A stretch of DNA of 64,000 nt from Massilia sp. WG5 (GCF_001412595.2 NZ_CP012640.2:3410001-3474000); one strand, 5' to 3'. Positions 21,172 through 29,771 are shown, numbered from the stretch's first letter. The notes: generated from the sequence alone by a model not told the origin. A program made the numbers and translations.

Positions 21172-22287
21172 ATGCTAGTTGGCGTTCCCAAGGAAATCAA
21201 AAACCATGAGTACCGGGTCGGCCTGACCCCGCCCAGCGTCCACGAACTGGTGACGCGCGGGCACCAGGTGCTGGTGCAGACCGGCGCCGGGGCCGAGATC
21301 GGCTTATCCGACGAACAATACACGGCGGCAGGCGCCAGCATCGCGGCCAGCGCAAAGGAGATCTTCGAACGCGCCGACATGATCGTGAAGGTCAAGGAGC
21401 CGCAGCCGCAGGAATGCGCGATGCTGCGCGAAGGCCAGATCCTGTACACCTATCTGCACCTGGCGCCGGATCCGGAACAGACCGCGGCGCTGGTGAAATC
21501 CGGCGCGGTCTGCATCGCCTACGAAACCATCACCGGTCCGGGCGGCGGCCTGCCGCTGCTGGCGCCGATGAGCGAGGTGGCGGGGCGGATGTCGATCCAG
21601 GCCGGCGCCAGCCACCTGGAAAAATCGAAGGGCGGCATGGGGCTGCTGCTGGGCGGCGTGCCGGGGGTGGCGCCGGGCCACGTGGTGATCATCGGCGCCG
21701 GCGTGGTCGGCACGAATGCGCTGCAGATGGCGGTCGGCGCCGGGGCCCGGGTCAGCGTGCTGGACAAGAACGTCGACCGCCTGCGCCAGCTCGACCTGGT
21801 GTACGGCAACCGGATCGCGACCCTGTACTCGAACGCCCATGCGATCGAGGAAGCAGTACTGTCGGCCGACCTGGTGATCGGCGGCGTGCTGGTGCCGGGC
21901 GCGGCGGCGCCGAAGCTGGTGACGCGCGCCATGGTCTCGCGCATGAAGAAGGGGGCGGTGGTGGTCGACGTCGCGATCGACCAGGGCGGCTGCTTCGAGA
22001 CCTCGCATGCGACGACGCACGCCGATCCGACCTTCGTGGTCGACGGCGTCGTGCACTACTGCGTGGCGAACATGCCGGGCGCGGTGGCCCGCACCTCGAC
22101 CTTCGCGCTGAACAACGCCACCATCGGCCACGCCGTGGCGCTGGCCAGCAAGGGCTGGCGGCAGGCGCTGCGCGACGATCCGCATCTGAAAAACGGCCTG
22201 AACGTCTGCCAGGGCAAGGTGACGTACGCGGCCGTGGCCAAGGGCCTGGGCTACGACTACGTGCCGGCGGATACCCTGCTGGCCTGA
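21172..22287 (+). CDS. ald: Alanine dehydrogenase
   Basis: Ald converts L-alanine and NAD to pyruvate, ammonia and NADH. From the ATG at 21172 ([20 protein letters not shown]) it is 371 aa, the family length; GGAGG lies about 8 bases upstream. Conserved features are [10 protein letters not shown] with the substrate-binding Lys, the NAD-binding [20 protein letters not shown] and the catalytic Asp region [20 protein letters not shown]. Its place after putA suggests amino-acid catabolism. Its last 31 bases overlap the convergent mtn gene. Confidence 0.96.
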   Translation: MLVGVPKEIKNHEYRVGLTPPSVHELVTRGHQVLVQTGAGAEIGLSDEQYTAAGASIAASAKEIFERADMIVKVKEPQPQECAMLREGQILYTYLHLAPDPEQTAALVKSGAVCIAYETITGPGGGLPLLAPMSEVAGRMSIQAGASHLEKSKGGMGLLLGGVPGVAPGHVVIIGAGVVGTNALQMAVGAGARVSVLDKNVDRLRQLDLVYGNRIATLYSNAHAIEEAVLSADLVIGGVLVPGAAAPKLVTRAMVSRMKKGAVVVDVAIDQGGCFETSHATTHADPTFVVDGVVHYCVANMPGAVARTSTFALNNATIGHAVALASKGWRQALRDDPHLKNGLNVCQGKVTYAAVAKGLGYDYVPADTLLA

Positions 22288-23045
22288 GTTGCGCGCAGCT
22301 GCCGGCAGAACTGCCTGACGATATAAAAAGCATATTGCGCGGCCACCGACTTCACGAAACGCATGAAGTCGGTGGCCGCGTTTTCATTGGCGTTGTCGGA
22401 AATCGTTCGGATCACGCCGAACGGAACGCCGAGCTCGAAACACACCTGCGCCACCGCGGCGCCTTCCATTTCCACCGCCAATAGCCCTGGCAAAGCCTCG
22501 CCAAGGGCCTGGATACGCTCCCTGTGGCTGACGAACTGGTCACCGCTGCCCACCAGGCCCCGGTGCACGCGCGGCGCCTGCAGCGCGAATACGGCCCTTT
22601 CCCGGGCATCGATGGACTTGTCCAGCTCCAGCTCGAGGAAGCGTTCGGCGGCCTGCGCCAGTTCCAGCGTCAGCTGGCGGTCGCTCGCAAAATGGCTGAG
22701 GCCCGTCAGCGGCACCTCGTAGCGCGGAAACAGCGGGCTCGCATCCATGTCGTGCTGGACCAGGGAGTCGGCCACCACGACGTCGCCAACCCGCACCGCG
22801 GCATCGCCGGAACCGGCCACACCTGTAAACAGGATGTGCGTAACTCCGAACTTCTCCACAAGCGTGGTGGCTGTCATGGCAGCGGCAACCTTGCCTATAC
22901 GCGATAAAACGCACACAGCGTCGATTTCCCAGAGTTTCCCTCCCCAGTACTCACGCATACCGTGGATGAGCTTGTAGGGCCTCTCCATGGCCTCTACGAG
23001 CCCCTGCTGTTCTTCGTGCAAGGCACTGATGATCCCTAATCGCAT
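22257..23045 (-). CDS. mtnN: 5'-methylthioadenosine / S-adenosylhomocysteine nucleosidase
   Basis: The enzyme cleaves adenine from MTA and SAH, recycling by-products of polyamine, quorum-signal and methylation reactions. The 262-aa product starts MRLGIISALHEEQQGLVEAM, contains LFTGVAGSGDAAVRVGDVVV and the substrate-binding VEMEGAAVAQVCFE, then the catalytic-Asp region RTISDNANENA. It is longer than E. coli MtnN by about 30 residues, mainly in a C-terminal helix. The C-terminus overlaps ald tail to tail by 31 bases. The tandem DnaA-box region begins upstream of its start. Confidence 0.9.
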   Translation of the reverse strand: MRLGIISALHEEQQGLVEAMERPYKLIHGMREYWGGKLWEIDAVCVLSRIGKVAAAMTATTLVEKFGVTHILFTGVAGSGDAAVRVGDVVVADSLVQHDMDASPLFPRYEVPLTGLSHFASDRQLTLELAQAAERFLELELDKSIDARERAVFALQAPRVHRGLVGSGDQFVSHRERIQALGEALPGLLAVEMEGAAVAQVCFELGVPFGVIRTISDNANENAATDFMRFVKSVAAQYAFYIVRQFCRQLRATQASRVSAGT

Positions 23046-23120
23046 GTTTTTTCTGTCCTGGATGGCTTGGCAGCCGGGGTTAACACGGTTTTGCAGCCCA
23101 ATGTTTTAACAAAACAAGAT

Positions 23121-23329
23121 GTATATAAAAACTGGTAGTAGATAGTAAACGGGCATTTTGCTGTGGATAAACCCGGATTTGTCTACAGCGTCAAGGGTTT
23201 ACGTACTGTCGGATGCGCTGGAAAAGCATTGTATCCAGCTTGAACCGATCTTGGACAAAACGGCTTTGGCCAGCAAAAAAGTGGCTTCTGCACATTTGCT
23301 GCTGTGGATATGCAGGCGTTTTTCCACAG
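23121..23329. repeat. DnaA-box unit A
   Basis: In order the unit has an AT-rich edge with TATATAAAAA, TAG-type triplets and GTAAAC (23145-23150). Then come box 1 TGTGGATAA (23162-23170), box 2 TTGTCTACA (23179-23187, one base off) and GTTTAC (23197-23202). The middle part carries GGACAAAACGG. The right pair is box 3 TGTGGATAT (23303-23311) and box 4 TTTTCCACA (23320-23328). Boxes 1/2 and 3/4 each form divergent pairs eight bases apart. Confidence 0.8.
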
Positions 23330-23600
23330 ACGCGGCGGTTAACGCGCGCATTTTGTGGCTGATCTTGCTGAATTTGCATTTGGTTCAGCAAAAACCAGGG
23401 TGTCGGCAGCCTTGGTGCAGCGACTGGCCTGTGCTTGCCGTGTCGGCTTTCGTCTCTTTCCCTGTCTGCAGTCCAGGATCGCTGTTCCCTGCGATGGGCT
23501 CGTATTCCGTTCTTCCTGAAGACAAACAAGAATTTCTCAAGCAGTCGCGGCTTTCGCTTTGTCCACGCAAGTTCGCATCTCTGTTTTAGTTAACTTGAAT

Positions 23601-23808
23601 AGATATATAAATTGGTAGTGATAGTAAACGCTGCCAGATCTGTGGATAAGACCAGTTTTCTCCACAAGCTCAAGGGTTTACGTGCGTTTTAAGCTGCTGG
23701 ACAAGGCTTGCGTCTGGCGGGGATCGAAACTGGACAAAAAATCGGCTGTGGCCAAGTCCCGCGGTTTCGCACATTCGATCCTGTGGATATGCATGGGTTT
23801 GTCCACAG
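23601..23808. repeat. DnaA-box unit B
   Basis: The unit has the same order as unit A: AT-rich edge, GTAAAC (23624-23629), box 1 TGTGGATAA (23641-23649), box 2 TTCTCCACA (23658-23666), GTTTAC (23676-23681), a TGGACAAAAAATCGGC middle, box 3 TGTGGATAT (23782-23790) and box 4 TTGTCCACA (23799-23807). The distance from box 1 to box 3 is 141 bases, identical to unit A. Confidence 0.8.
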
Positions 23809-24050
23809 AGCAGGGCGGTCTGGCGTTTGCCGGCGTCATCGACGCCGTCAACCCGGCCAGGATCGTGGCTGGTCCGGAGTCGGGAAATTTTTTTTTAGCA
23901 GCCAGATGCTTCGGCAGCATCGGATCGTTCACCAGCGTCAGCGGTCGAAGTCGAAAGTACAGCCGGGCGTCAGCCTGGCCGAAGCCGAAAATTTTTTTTC
24001 GTCGAAGCGGCGATTCAAAAACGGATCCTCAGGTTTACACCCAAAAGCGT

Positions 24051-24259
24051 GTATACAGAATAGTGGTAATAGTTAACGGAGGTGCTCATCTGTGGATAAG
24101 CCGGGTTTTGTCCACAAGATCAAACGTTTACGGTCCGCATAAGCCAGTGGGCTTGCCTTGTATGTGCTTGGTGGAAAAAATGGATAAAAAATCGTGTTGT
24201 GCGAAAACCGGGCGTTTCGCACAATCCGTCCCTGTGGATATGCAGACCCTTATCCACAG
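24051..24259. repeat. DnaA-box unit C
   Basis: The order is conserved: AT-rich edge, GTTAAC (24072-24077, a variant of GTAAAC), box 1 TGTGGATAA (24091-24099), box 2 TTGTCCACA (24108-24116), GTTTAC (24126-24131), a TGGATAAAAAATCG middle, box 3 TGTGGATAT (24233-24241) and box 4 TTATCCACA (24250-24258, perfect). The box 1 to box 3 distance is 142 bases. It ends 72 bases before the GMC oxidoreductase start. Confidence 0.8.
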
Positions 24260-24330
24260 TCCTGAAACCTTGCCGATCTGGTAAGCTTGCTCAAGCGAAG
24301 CATCACCATATCCAGGATGGAGGGGGCAGC

Positions 24331-25956
24331 GTGGAATCGGCAGGGGAATACGACTACATCATCGTGGGCGCCGGCACTGCCGGTTGCGTGCTGGCGAATC
24401 GCCTGACCAGGAAGCCGGACGTCCAGGTCTTGCTGATCGAGGCCGGCGGCAAGGACGATTACCTGTGGATCCACATCCCGGTCGGCTACCTCTATTGCAT
24501 CGACAATCCGCGCACCGACTGGCTGTTCCGCACCGAAGCCGACCCCGGCCTGGGCGGCCGCGCCCTGATCTACCCGCGCGGAAAAGTGCTGGGCGGGTCT
24601 TCCTCGATCAACGGCATGATCTACATGCGTGGCCAGGCTGGCGATTACGACCGCTGGGCCGAGCTCACCGGCGATCCGTCCTGGCGCTGGGAACATGTGC
24701 TGCCCCTGTTCCGCCAGAGCGAAGACCATCATGGGGGCGCCAGCGAGATCCACGGCGGCGGCGGCGAATGGCGCGTCGAGCGCCAGCGCCTGTCCTGGGA
24801 AATCCTGGATGCGTTCCGGGAAGCCGCCGCAGAGAACGGCATTCCGAAAATCGACGATTTCAACGGCGGCGATAACGCCGGCTGCGCCTATTTCGAAGTC
24901 AACCAGCGGCGCGGCATCCGCTTGAACACCGCCAAGGCCTTCCTGAAACCGGCCTCGCAGCGGCCGAATCTCACCATCATGACCGGCTGTCATGTGGAAA
25001 AGCTGCTGATCGAGGCGAGCGGGCAGGACAAGGTCTGCCGCGGCGTGCAATTCACGGGCGGCGGGCGCGCCTTCACGGCCACGGCGCGCCGCGAAACCCT
25101 GCTCGCCGCCGGCGCGATCGGCTCGCCGTCCATCCTGCAGCTGTCCGGCATCGGTCCGGCCGCCAGGCTGGCGCAACACGGCGTCAACCCGTTGGTCGAT
25201 TCCCCGGGCGTCGGCGAAAACCTGCAGGACCACCTGCAGCTGCGCATGGTCTATCGCATCACCGGTGCGCCTTCGCTGAACACGAGCGCCGCGCACTGGT
25301 TCGGCAAGGCGAAAATCGGCCTGCAGTACATGTTGTTCCAGAGCGGGCCGATGTCGATGGCGCCGTCCCAGCTGGGCGCCTTTGCCCGCTCCGACGAGCG
25401 CCAGGCCACGCCCAACCTGCAATACCACGTGCAGCCGCTGTCGCTGGAAAAATTCGGCGACCCGCTGCACGGTTTTCCGGCCTTCACGGCCAGCGTCTGC
25501 AACCTGCGCCCGACCTCGCGCGGCCACGTGCGGATTGCCTCCGGCGACAGTTACGCCGCGCCGAAGATCACGCCCAACTACCTCAGCACGCCCGAAGACC
25601 GGCAGGTGGCGGCCCATGCGCTGGCATTGACGCGCCGCATCGTGGCATCGAAGGCGCTGGCCAGGTACCGGCCCGAGGAATTCAAGCCGGGCCCGGATTA
25701 CCGCACGGAGGAGGAGCTGGCCCAGGCCGCCGGCCTGATCGGGACCACGATTTTTCATCCGGTCGGCACCTGCCGGATGGGGAAAACCGACGATCCGCTG
25801 GCGGTGGTCGACAGCGAACTGCGTGTCAAAGGCGTGCGCGGGCTGCGCGTGGTCGACGCCTCCGTCATGCCGTTCATTACCTCAGGCAACACGAATTCAC
25901 CGACCCTGATGATCGCCGAGAAGACGGCGCAGCGGATCGCGGCGCAGAACAGCTAG
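24331..25956 (+). CDS. GMC family oxidoreductase (choline dehydrogenase-like)
   Basis: This FAD-dependent enzyme oxidises an alcohol group. The N-terminal FAD motif is YIIVGAGTAGCVLANRL (about residues 9-25) followed by LLIEAGG. The GMC signature PRGKVLGGSSSINGMIYMRG is present, and the catalytic region HPVGTCRMG and final SGNTNSPTLMIAEKTA complete the fold. I choose the GTG at 24331 (541 aa), preceded by GGAGGGGG; the frame stays open upstream only through the DnaA-box repeat. The branched-chain-type ABC importer downstream suggests that it acts on an imported compound. The substrate cannot be told. Confidence 0.93.
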   Translation: MESAGEYDYIIVGAGTAGCVLANRLTRKPDVQVLLIEAGGKDDYLWIHIPVGYLYCIDNPRTDWLFRTEADPGLGGRALIYPRGKVLGGSSSINGMIYMRGQAGDYDRWAELTGDPSWRWEHVLPLFRQSEDHHGGASEIHGGGGEWRVERQRLSWEILDAFREAAAENGIPKIDDFNGGDNAGCAYFEVNQRRGIRLNTAKAFLKPASQRPNLTIMTGCHVEKLLIEASGQDKVCRGVQFTGGGRAFTATARRETLLAAGAIGSPSILQLSGIGPAARLAQHGVNPLVDSPGVGENLQDHLQLRMVYRITGAPSLNTSAAHWFGKAKIGLQYMLFQSGPMSMAPSQLGAFARSDERQATPNLQYHVQPLSLEKFGDPLHGFPAFTASVCNLRPTSRGHVRIASGDSYAAPKITPNYLSTPEDRQVAAHALALTRRIVASKALARYRPEEFKPGPDYRTEEELAQAAGLIGTTIFHPVGTCRMGKTDDPLAVVDSELRVKGVRGLRVVDASVMPFITSGNTNSPTLMIAEKTAQRIAAQNS

Positions 25957-26083
25957 CAGCCCGCTGGGCAAAAATGCACAACGGGTTTGCGTTGACGCAG
26001 TACGCAACTGAAAGACCGGCACGAAAGATGTGTTGTATCGTGGCGATACCTAAAAATATGTAGTTTTCGTCAATGGAGACGCA

Positions 26084-26851
26084 ATGGCGGACGTCATTCT
26101 GGAGACGCGCGAGCTGACGAAGGAATTCAAGGGATTTACTGCTGTCAGCAGCGTCAACCTGCAGGTGCAGCGCGGCCATATCCACGCCTTGATCGGCCCG
26201 AACGGGGCCGGCAAGACCACCTGCTTCAACCTGTTGACCAAGTTCCTGGTGCCGAGTTCGGGCCAGATCCTGTTCAACGGGCGCGACATCACGGGCCTGA
26301 AACCGGCCCAGATCGCCCGCATGGGCATCATCCGTTCCTTCCAGATCTCGGCCGTGTTCCCGCACCTGACTGTGCTGCAGAACGTGCGCATCGGCCTGCA
26401 GCGCGCACTCGGCAGCGGTTTTCACTTCTGGCGCAGCGAACGGACCCTCGACCAGCTGAACGGGCGGGCCATGGCCCTGCTCGAGGAAGTCGACCTCGGC
26501 AGTTTTGCCGATACCCTGACCGCCGACCTGCCTTACGGGCGCAAGCGTGCGCTCGAGATCGCCACCACCCTCGGCATGGAGCCGGAACTGATGCTGCTCG
26601 ACGAACCGACCCAGGGCATGGGGCACGAAGATGTGCACCGGGTGACGGAGCTGATCAAAAAAGTGTCAGCCGGGCGAACCATCCTGATGGTCGAGCACAA
26701 CATGAACGTGGTGTCCGGTATCTGCGACCGTATCTCGGTGCTGCAGCGCGGCGCCATCCTGGCCGAGGGCAGCTATGCCGAGGTCTCCCGCAACCCGCAG
26801 GTGATGGAAGCGTACATGGGCACCGAAGCACCACTCGAAGGAGCGCACTGA
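26084..26851 (+). CDS. livG: ABC transporter ATP-binding protein, LivG type
   Basis: The 255-aa ATPase has Walker A GPNGAGKTT, the LivG-type signature LPYGRKRALEIA and Walker B LMLLDEPTQGMGHED, then the H-loop MVEHNMNVV. It is one of two ATPases of a branched-chain-amino-acid-type (HAAT) importer encoded in order as livG-livF-binding protein-livH-livM. Its stop overlaps the livF start (ATGA). The transported compound may be an amino acid, an amide, an aromatic acid or another small organic molecule. Confidence 0.93.
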   Translation: MADVILETRELTKEFKGFTAVSSVNLQVQRGHIHALIGPNGAGKTTCFNLLTKFLVPSSGQILFNGRDITGLKPAQIARMGIIRSFQISAVFPHLTVLQNVRIGLQRALGSGFHFWRSERTLDQLNGRAMALLEEVDLGSFADTLTADLPYGRKRALEIATTLGMEPELMLLDEPTQGMGHEDVHRVTELIKKVSAGRTILMVEHNMNVVSGICDRISVLQRGAILAEGSYAEVSRNPQVMEAYMGTEAPLEGAH

Positions 26852-27567
26852 TGGCGGCGGCACTCGAGATACAGAACCTGCAGGCCTGGTACGGCGAATC
26901 GCACATCCTGCACGACGTCGGCTTTTCGGTCGACGAGGGGGAGGTCGTGACCCTGCTGGGCCGTAACGGCGCCGGCCGCACCACCACGCTGCGCGCCATC
27001 ATGGGCCTGACCGGCACCCGGCGCGGCTCGATCCGCGTGCACGGGACCGAGGCGATCCACCTGCCGACCTACAAGATCGCCCACCTCGGCATCGGCTATT
27101 GCCCGGAAGAGCGGGGCATCTTTTCCTCGCTGTCGACCGAGGAAAACCTGTTGCTGCCGCCCGTGCTGGCGGCGTCGAAGGGCAGGGCGGCCGGCATGTC
27201 GCTCGACGAGATCTACGAGATGTTCCCCAACCTGTACGAGCGCCGCCACAGCCAGGGCACGCGCCTGTCGGGCGGCGAGCAGCAGATGCTGGCCGTGGCG
27301 CGCATCCTGCGCACCGGCGCGCGCCTGCTGCTGCTGGACGAGATCTCGGAAGGCCTGGCGCCGGTCATCGTCCAGGCCCTGGCGCGCATGATCACGACCC
27401 TGAAATCGAAGGGCTACACGATCGTGATGGTGGAACAGAACTTCCGTTTCGCGGCGCCGCTGGCCGAGCGTTTCTATGTGATGGAACACGGCCAGATCGT
27501 CAAGACGATCCGCGCGGCCGAGCTGCAGGCCAGCATGCCGGCATTGACCGAACTGCTCGGCGTTTGA
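26851..27567 (+). CDS. livF: ABC transporter ATP-binding protein, LivF type
   Basis: The 238-aa ATPase has the ABC signature RLSGGEQQMLAVARIL, Walker B LLLLDEISEGLAP (an unusual I for P after the Glu) and the switch region MVEQNFRFA. The Walker A loop reads GRNGAGRTTT, so the normally invariant Lys is Arg here (codon CGC). This is either a subfamily trait or a weakened ATPase; the partner LivG has an intact site. It is translationally coupled to livG. Confidence 0.92.
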   Translation: MAAALEIQNLQAWYGESHILHDVGFSVDEGEVVTLLGRNGAGRTTTLRAIMGLTGTRRGSIRVHGTEAIHLPTYKIAHLGIGYCPEERGIFSSLSTEENLLLPPVLAASKGRAAGMSLDEIYEMFPNLYERRHSQGTRLSGGEQQMLAVARILRTGARLLLLDEISEGLAPVIVQALARMITTLKSKGYTIVMVEQNFRFAAPLAERFYVMEHGQIVKTIRAAELQASMPALTELLGV

Positions 27568-27610
27568 AGAAGAAATAAAACCAACCCTCTTTTTTTGAAT
27601 GGAGACAATA

Positions 27611-28822
27611 ATGAAACGCACCGCCATTGCCACCGCCATCGCCGCTACCGCCGCGGCCGCCTGCTTGTCGATCCCGGCCCAGGCCCAGGTCTCGGGCGAC
27701 ACCATCAAGATCGGCTTGATCACCGACCTGTCGGGCGTGTATTCCGACATCGACGGCAACGGCGGCGCCGAAGCCGTGCGCATGGCGATCGCCGACATGG
27801 GCGGCGCCGTGAACGGCAAGAAGATCCAGTTCATCGTCGCCGACCACCAGAACAAGGCGGACATCGCCGCCAGCAAGGCGCGCGAATGGTTCGACCAGCA
27901 GGGCGTCGACATGCTGATCGGCGGCACCAACTCCGGCGCTAGCCTGGCCATGGCCAAGGTCGCCGCGGAAAAGAAAAAAGTCTTCATCGCCATCGGCGCC
28001 GGCTCCGCCCGCCTGACCAACGAGGAATGCTCGCCCTACACCGTGCACTACGCCTACGACACCGTGGCGCTGGCGCGCGGCACCGGCGGCGCGATGGTCA
28101 AGCAGGGCGGCAAGTCCTGGTACTTCCTGACCGCCGACTACGCCTTCGGCCAGTCGCTGGAAAAGGACACCACCGAGGTCATCAAGGCCAACGGCGGCAG
28201 CGTGCTGGGCAGCGTGAAGCATCCGCTGGGCGCCTCCGACTTCTCGTCCTTCCTGCTGCAGGCGCAGTCGTCCAAGGCGCAGGTGCTGGGCCTGGCGAAC
28301 GCCGGCGGCGACTTCATCAATTCGATGAAAGCCGCCAACGAGTTCGGCCTGACCAAGAAGATGAAGGTGGCCGGCCTGCTGGTGTTCATCAACGATATCC
28401 ACACCCTCGGCCTGAACACGACCCAGGGCCTGTACCTCACCACCGGCTGGTACTGGAACCAGAACGACGCCACCCGCGCCTGGGCCAAGCGCTACTTCGC
28501 CAAGATGAAGAAAGAGCCGTCGATGCTGCAGGCGGCCGACTATTCGGCCACCATGAACTACCTGAACGCGGTGAAGGCGGTCGGTAGCGACGACGCCGAC
28601 AAGGTCATGGCCCACCTGAAGAAGACCAGGATCAACGACATGTTCGCCAAGAACGGCGAGATCCGCCCGGACGGCCGCATGGTCTACGACATGTACCTGA
28701 TGCAAGTGAAGACGCCGAAGGAATCGAAGGCGCCGTGGGATTACTACAAGGTCATCGCCACCATTCCGGGCGCCCAGGCCTACACCACCAAAGCCGAGAC
28801 CAAGTGCGCGGCGTGGAAGTAA
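27611..28822 (+). CDS. ABC transporter substrate-binding protein (Peripla_BP_6 family)
   Basis: From the ATG at 27611 (GGAGA upstream) the protein has a signal peptide (MKRTAIATAIAATAAAACLS, cleavage after AQA) and a type I periplasmic-binding fold starting GDTIKIGLITDLSGVYSDID. Such proteins capture branched-chain amino acids, amides, aromatic acids or other organic acids for the Liv-type importer. The binding-site residues do not let me name the ligand. It is 43 bases after livF and probably in the same operon. Confidence 0.92.
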   Translation: MKRTAIATAIAATAAAACLSIPAQAQVSGDTIKIGLITDLSGVYSDIDGNGGAEAVRMAIADMGGAVNGKKIQFIVADHQNKADIAASKAREWFDQQGVDMLIGGTNSGASLAMAKVAAEKKKVFIAIGAGSARLTNEECSPYTVHYAYDTVALARGTGGAMVKQGGKSWYFLTADYAFGQSLEKDTTEVIKANGGSVLGSVKHPLGASDFSSFLLQAQSSKAQVLGLANAGGDFINSMKAANEFGLTKKMKVAGLLVFINDIHTLGLNTTQGLYLTTGWYWNQNDATRAWAKRYFAKMKKEPSMLQAADYSATMNYLNAVKAVGSDDADKVMAHLKKTRINDMFAKNGEIRPDGRMVYDMYLMQVKTPKESKAPWDYYKVIATIPGAQAYTTKAETKCAAWK

Positions 28823-28835
28823 TTCGTTAACCTGA

Positions 28836-28865
28836 CCGTCGTCCCCGCCTGCGCGTGGACGACGG
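28836..28865. repeat. Degenerate half REP hairpin
   Basis: CCGTCGTCC (28836-28844) and GGACGACGG (28857-28865) form a nine-base stem around CCGCCTGCGCGT. The sequence is one arm of the REP-like element seen at 16675 and 57389. Placed between the abundant binding protein and livH, it may reduce downstream expression or protect the upstream mRNA. Confidence 0.6.
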
Positions 28866-28885
28866 ACGCATTAGCCTGAGCTCTT

Positions 28886-29770
28886 ATGGAAATTTTTGGC
28901 GTCCCCCTGCAAGCCATGATGAGCCAGCTCCTGCTGGGGCTGGTCAACGGTTCTTTCTATGCGATGCTGTCGCTGGGCCTGGCCGTGATCTTCGGCCTTC
29001 TCAACGTGATCAACTTTTCGCATGGCGCGCTGTACATGATGGGCGCCTTCGCCGCCTTCATCGGCGTCACGTCCTTCGGCTTGAACTACTGGACGATGCT
29101 GGTACTGGCGCCGCTGCTGGTCGGGGTGTTCGGCATCCTGATCGAGAAATCGATGCTGCGCTGGCTGTACAAGCTGGATCATTTATACGGCCTGCTGCTG
29201 ACCTTCGGCATCACCCTGCTGCTGGAAGGCGTGTTCCGCTCCATCTACGGCGTGTCCGGCCAGACCCTGGACGTGCCGGAATCCCTGTCCGGCGCCACCG
29301 ACCTCGGTTTCATGATCCTGCCGAACTACCGGGCCTGGGTGGTCGCGGCGTCCTTGACGGTGTGCCTGCTTACCTGGTTCGTGATCGAAAAGACGCGCCT
29401 GGGCGCCTACCTGCGCGCCGGCACCGAGAACCCGAAGCTGGTCGAAGCCTTCGGCGTCAACGTGCCGCTGATGGTCACGCTCACCTACGGCTTCGGCGTC
29501 GCCCTGGCCGGCTTTGCCGGGGTGCTGGCGGCGCCCGTCATCAACGTCACGCCGCTGATGGGCTCGAACCTCATCATCGTCGTGTTCGCGGTGGTCGTGA
29601 TCGGCGGAATGGGCTCCATCCTCGGCTCCATCCTCACCGGCCTGGGCCTGGGCGTGATCGAGGGCCTGACCCGCGTCTACTACCCGGAAGCGTCGGAAGT
29701 GGTGGTGTTCGTCGTGATGGTGATCGTTTTACTGCTGCGTCCGGCAGGACTGTTCGGCAAAGAGAAGTGA
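28886..29770 (+). CDS. livH: Branched-chain-type ABC transporter permease, LivH type
   Basis: The 294-aa inner-membrane permease has about eight hydrophobic segments. The LivH hallmark reads NGSFYAMLSLGLAVIFGLLN, then VINFSHGALYMMGAFAAF; the C-terminal part has VIGGMGSILGSILTGLGLGV. It pairs with livM, which starts one base after the livH stop codon. Confidence 0.95.
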   Translation: MEIFGVPLQAMMSQLLLGLVNGSFYAMLSLGLAVIFGLLNVINFSHGALYMMGAFAAFIGVTSFGLNYWTMLVLAPLLVGVFGILIEKSMLRWLYKLDHLYGLLLTFGITLLLEGVFRSIYGVSGQTLDVPESLSGATDLGFMILPNYRAWVVAASLTVCLLTWFVIEKTRLGAYLRAGTENPKLVEAFGVNVPLMVTLTYGFGVALAGFAGVLAAPVINVTPLMGSNLIIVVFAVVVIGGMGSILGSILTGLGLGVIEGLTRVYYPEASEVVVFVVMVIVLLLRPAGLFGKEK

Positions 29771-29771
29771 C

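Larger units (their letters stand above)
23046..24330. other. 1.3-kb non-coding region with tandem DnaA-box units (origin- or datA-like)
   Basis: No convincing gene exists between the divergent mtnN and GMC oxidoreductase genes. The region holds three ~209-bp repeats, each with four DnaA-box-like 9-mers and an AT-rich left edge, giving twelve boxes in about 1.1 kb. Three of the twelve are perfect TGTGGATAA and one is perfect TTATCCACA. Short open frames cross the repeats, but they are explained by the repeated motif. Spacers between the units (23330-23600, 23809-24050) do not resemble one another and include poly-T runs near 23888 and 23992. Candidate roles are replication origin, DnaA titration or DnaA reactivation; sequence alone cannot decide. 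Confidence 0.7.

Noticed and set aside
23158..24284. Open frames crossing the DnaA-box array, which could be read as small proteins
   Set aside because: The frames repeat the peptide of the DnaA-box palindromes, start at weak codons without ribosome-binding sites, and their composition changes between units. The repeat is better explained as non-coding.
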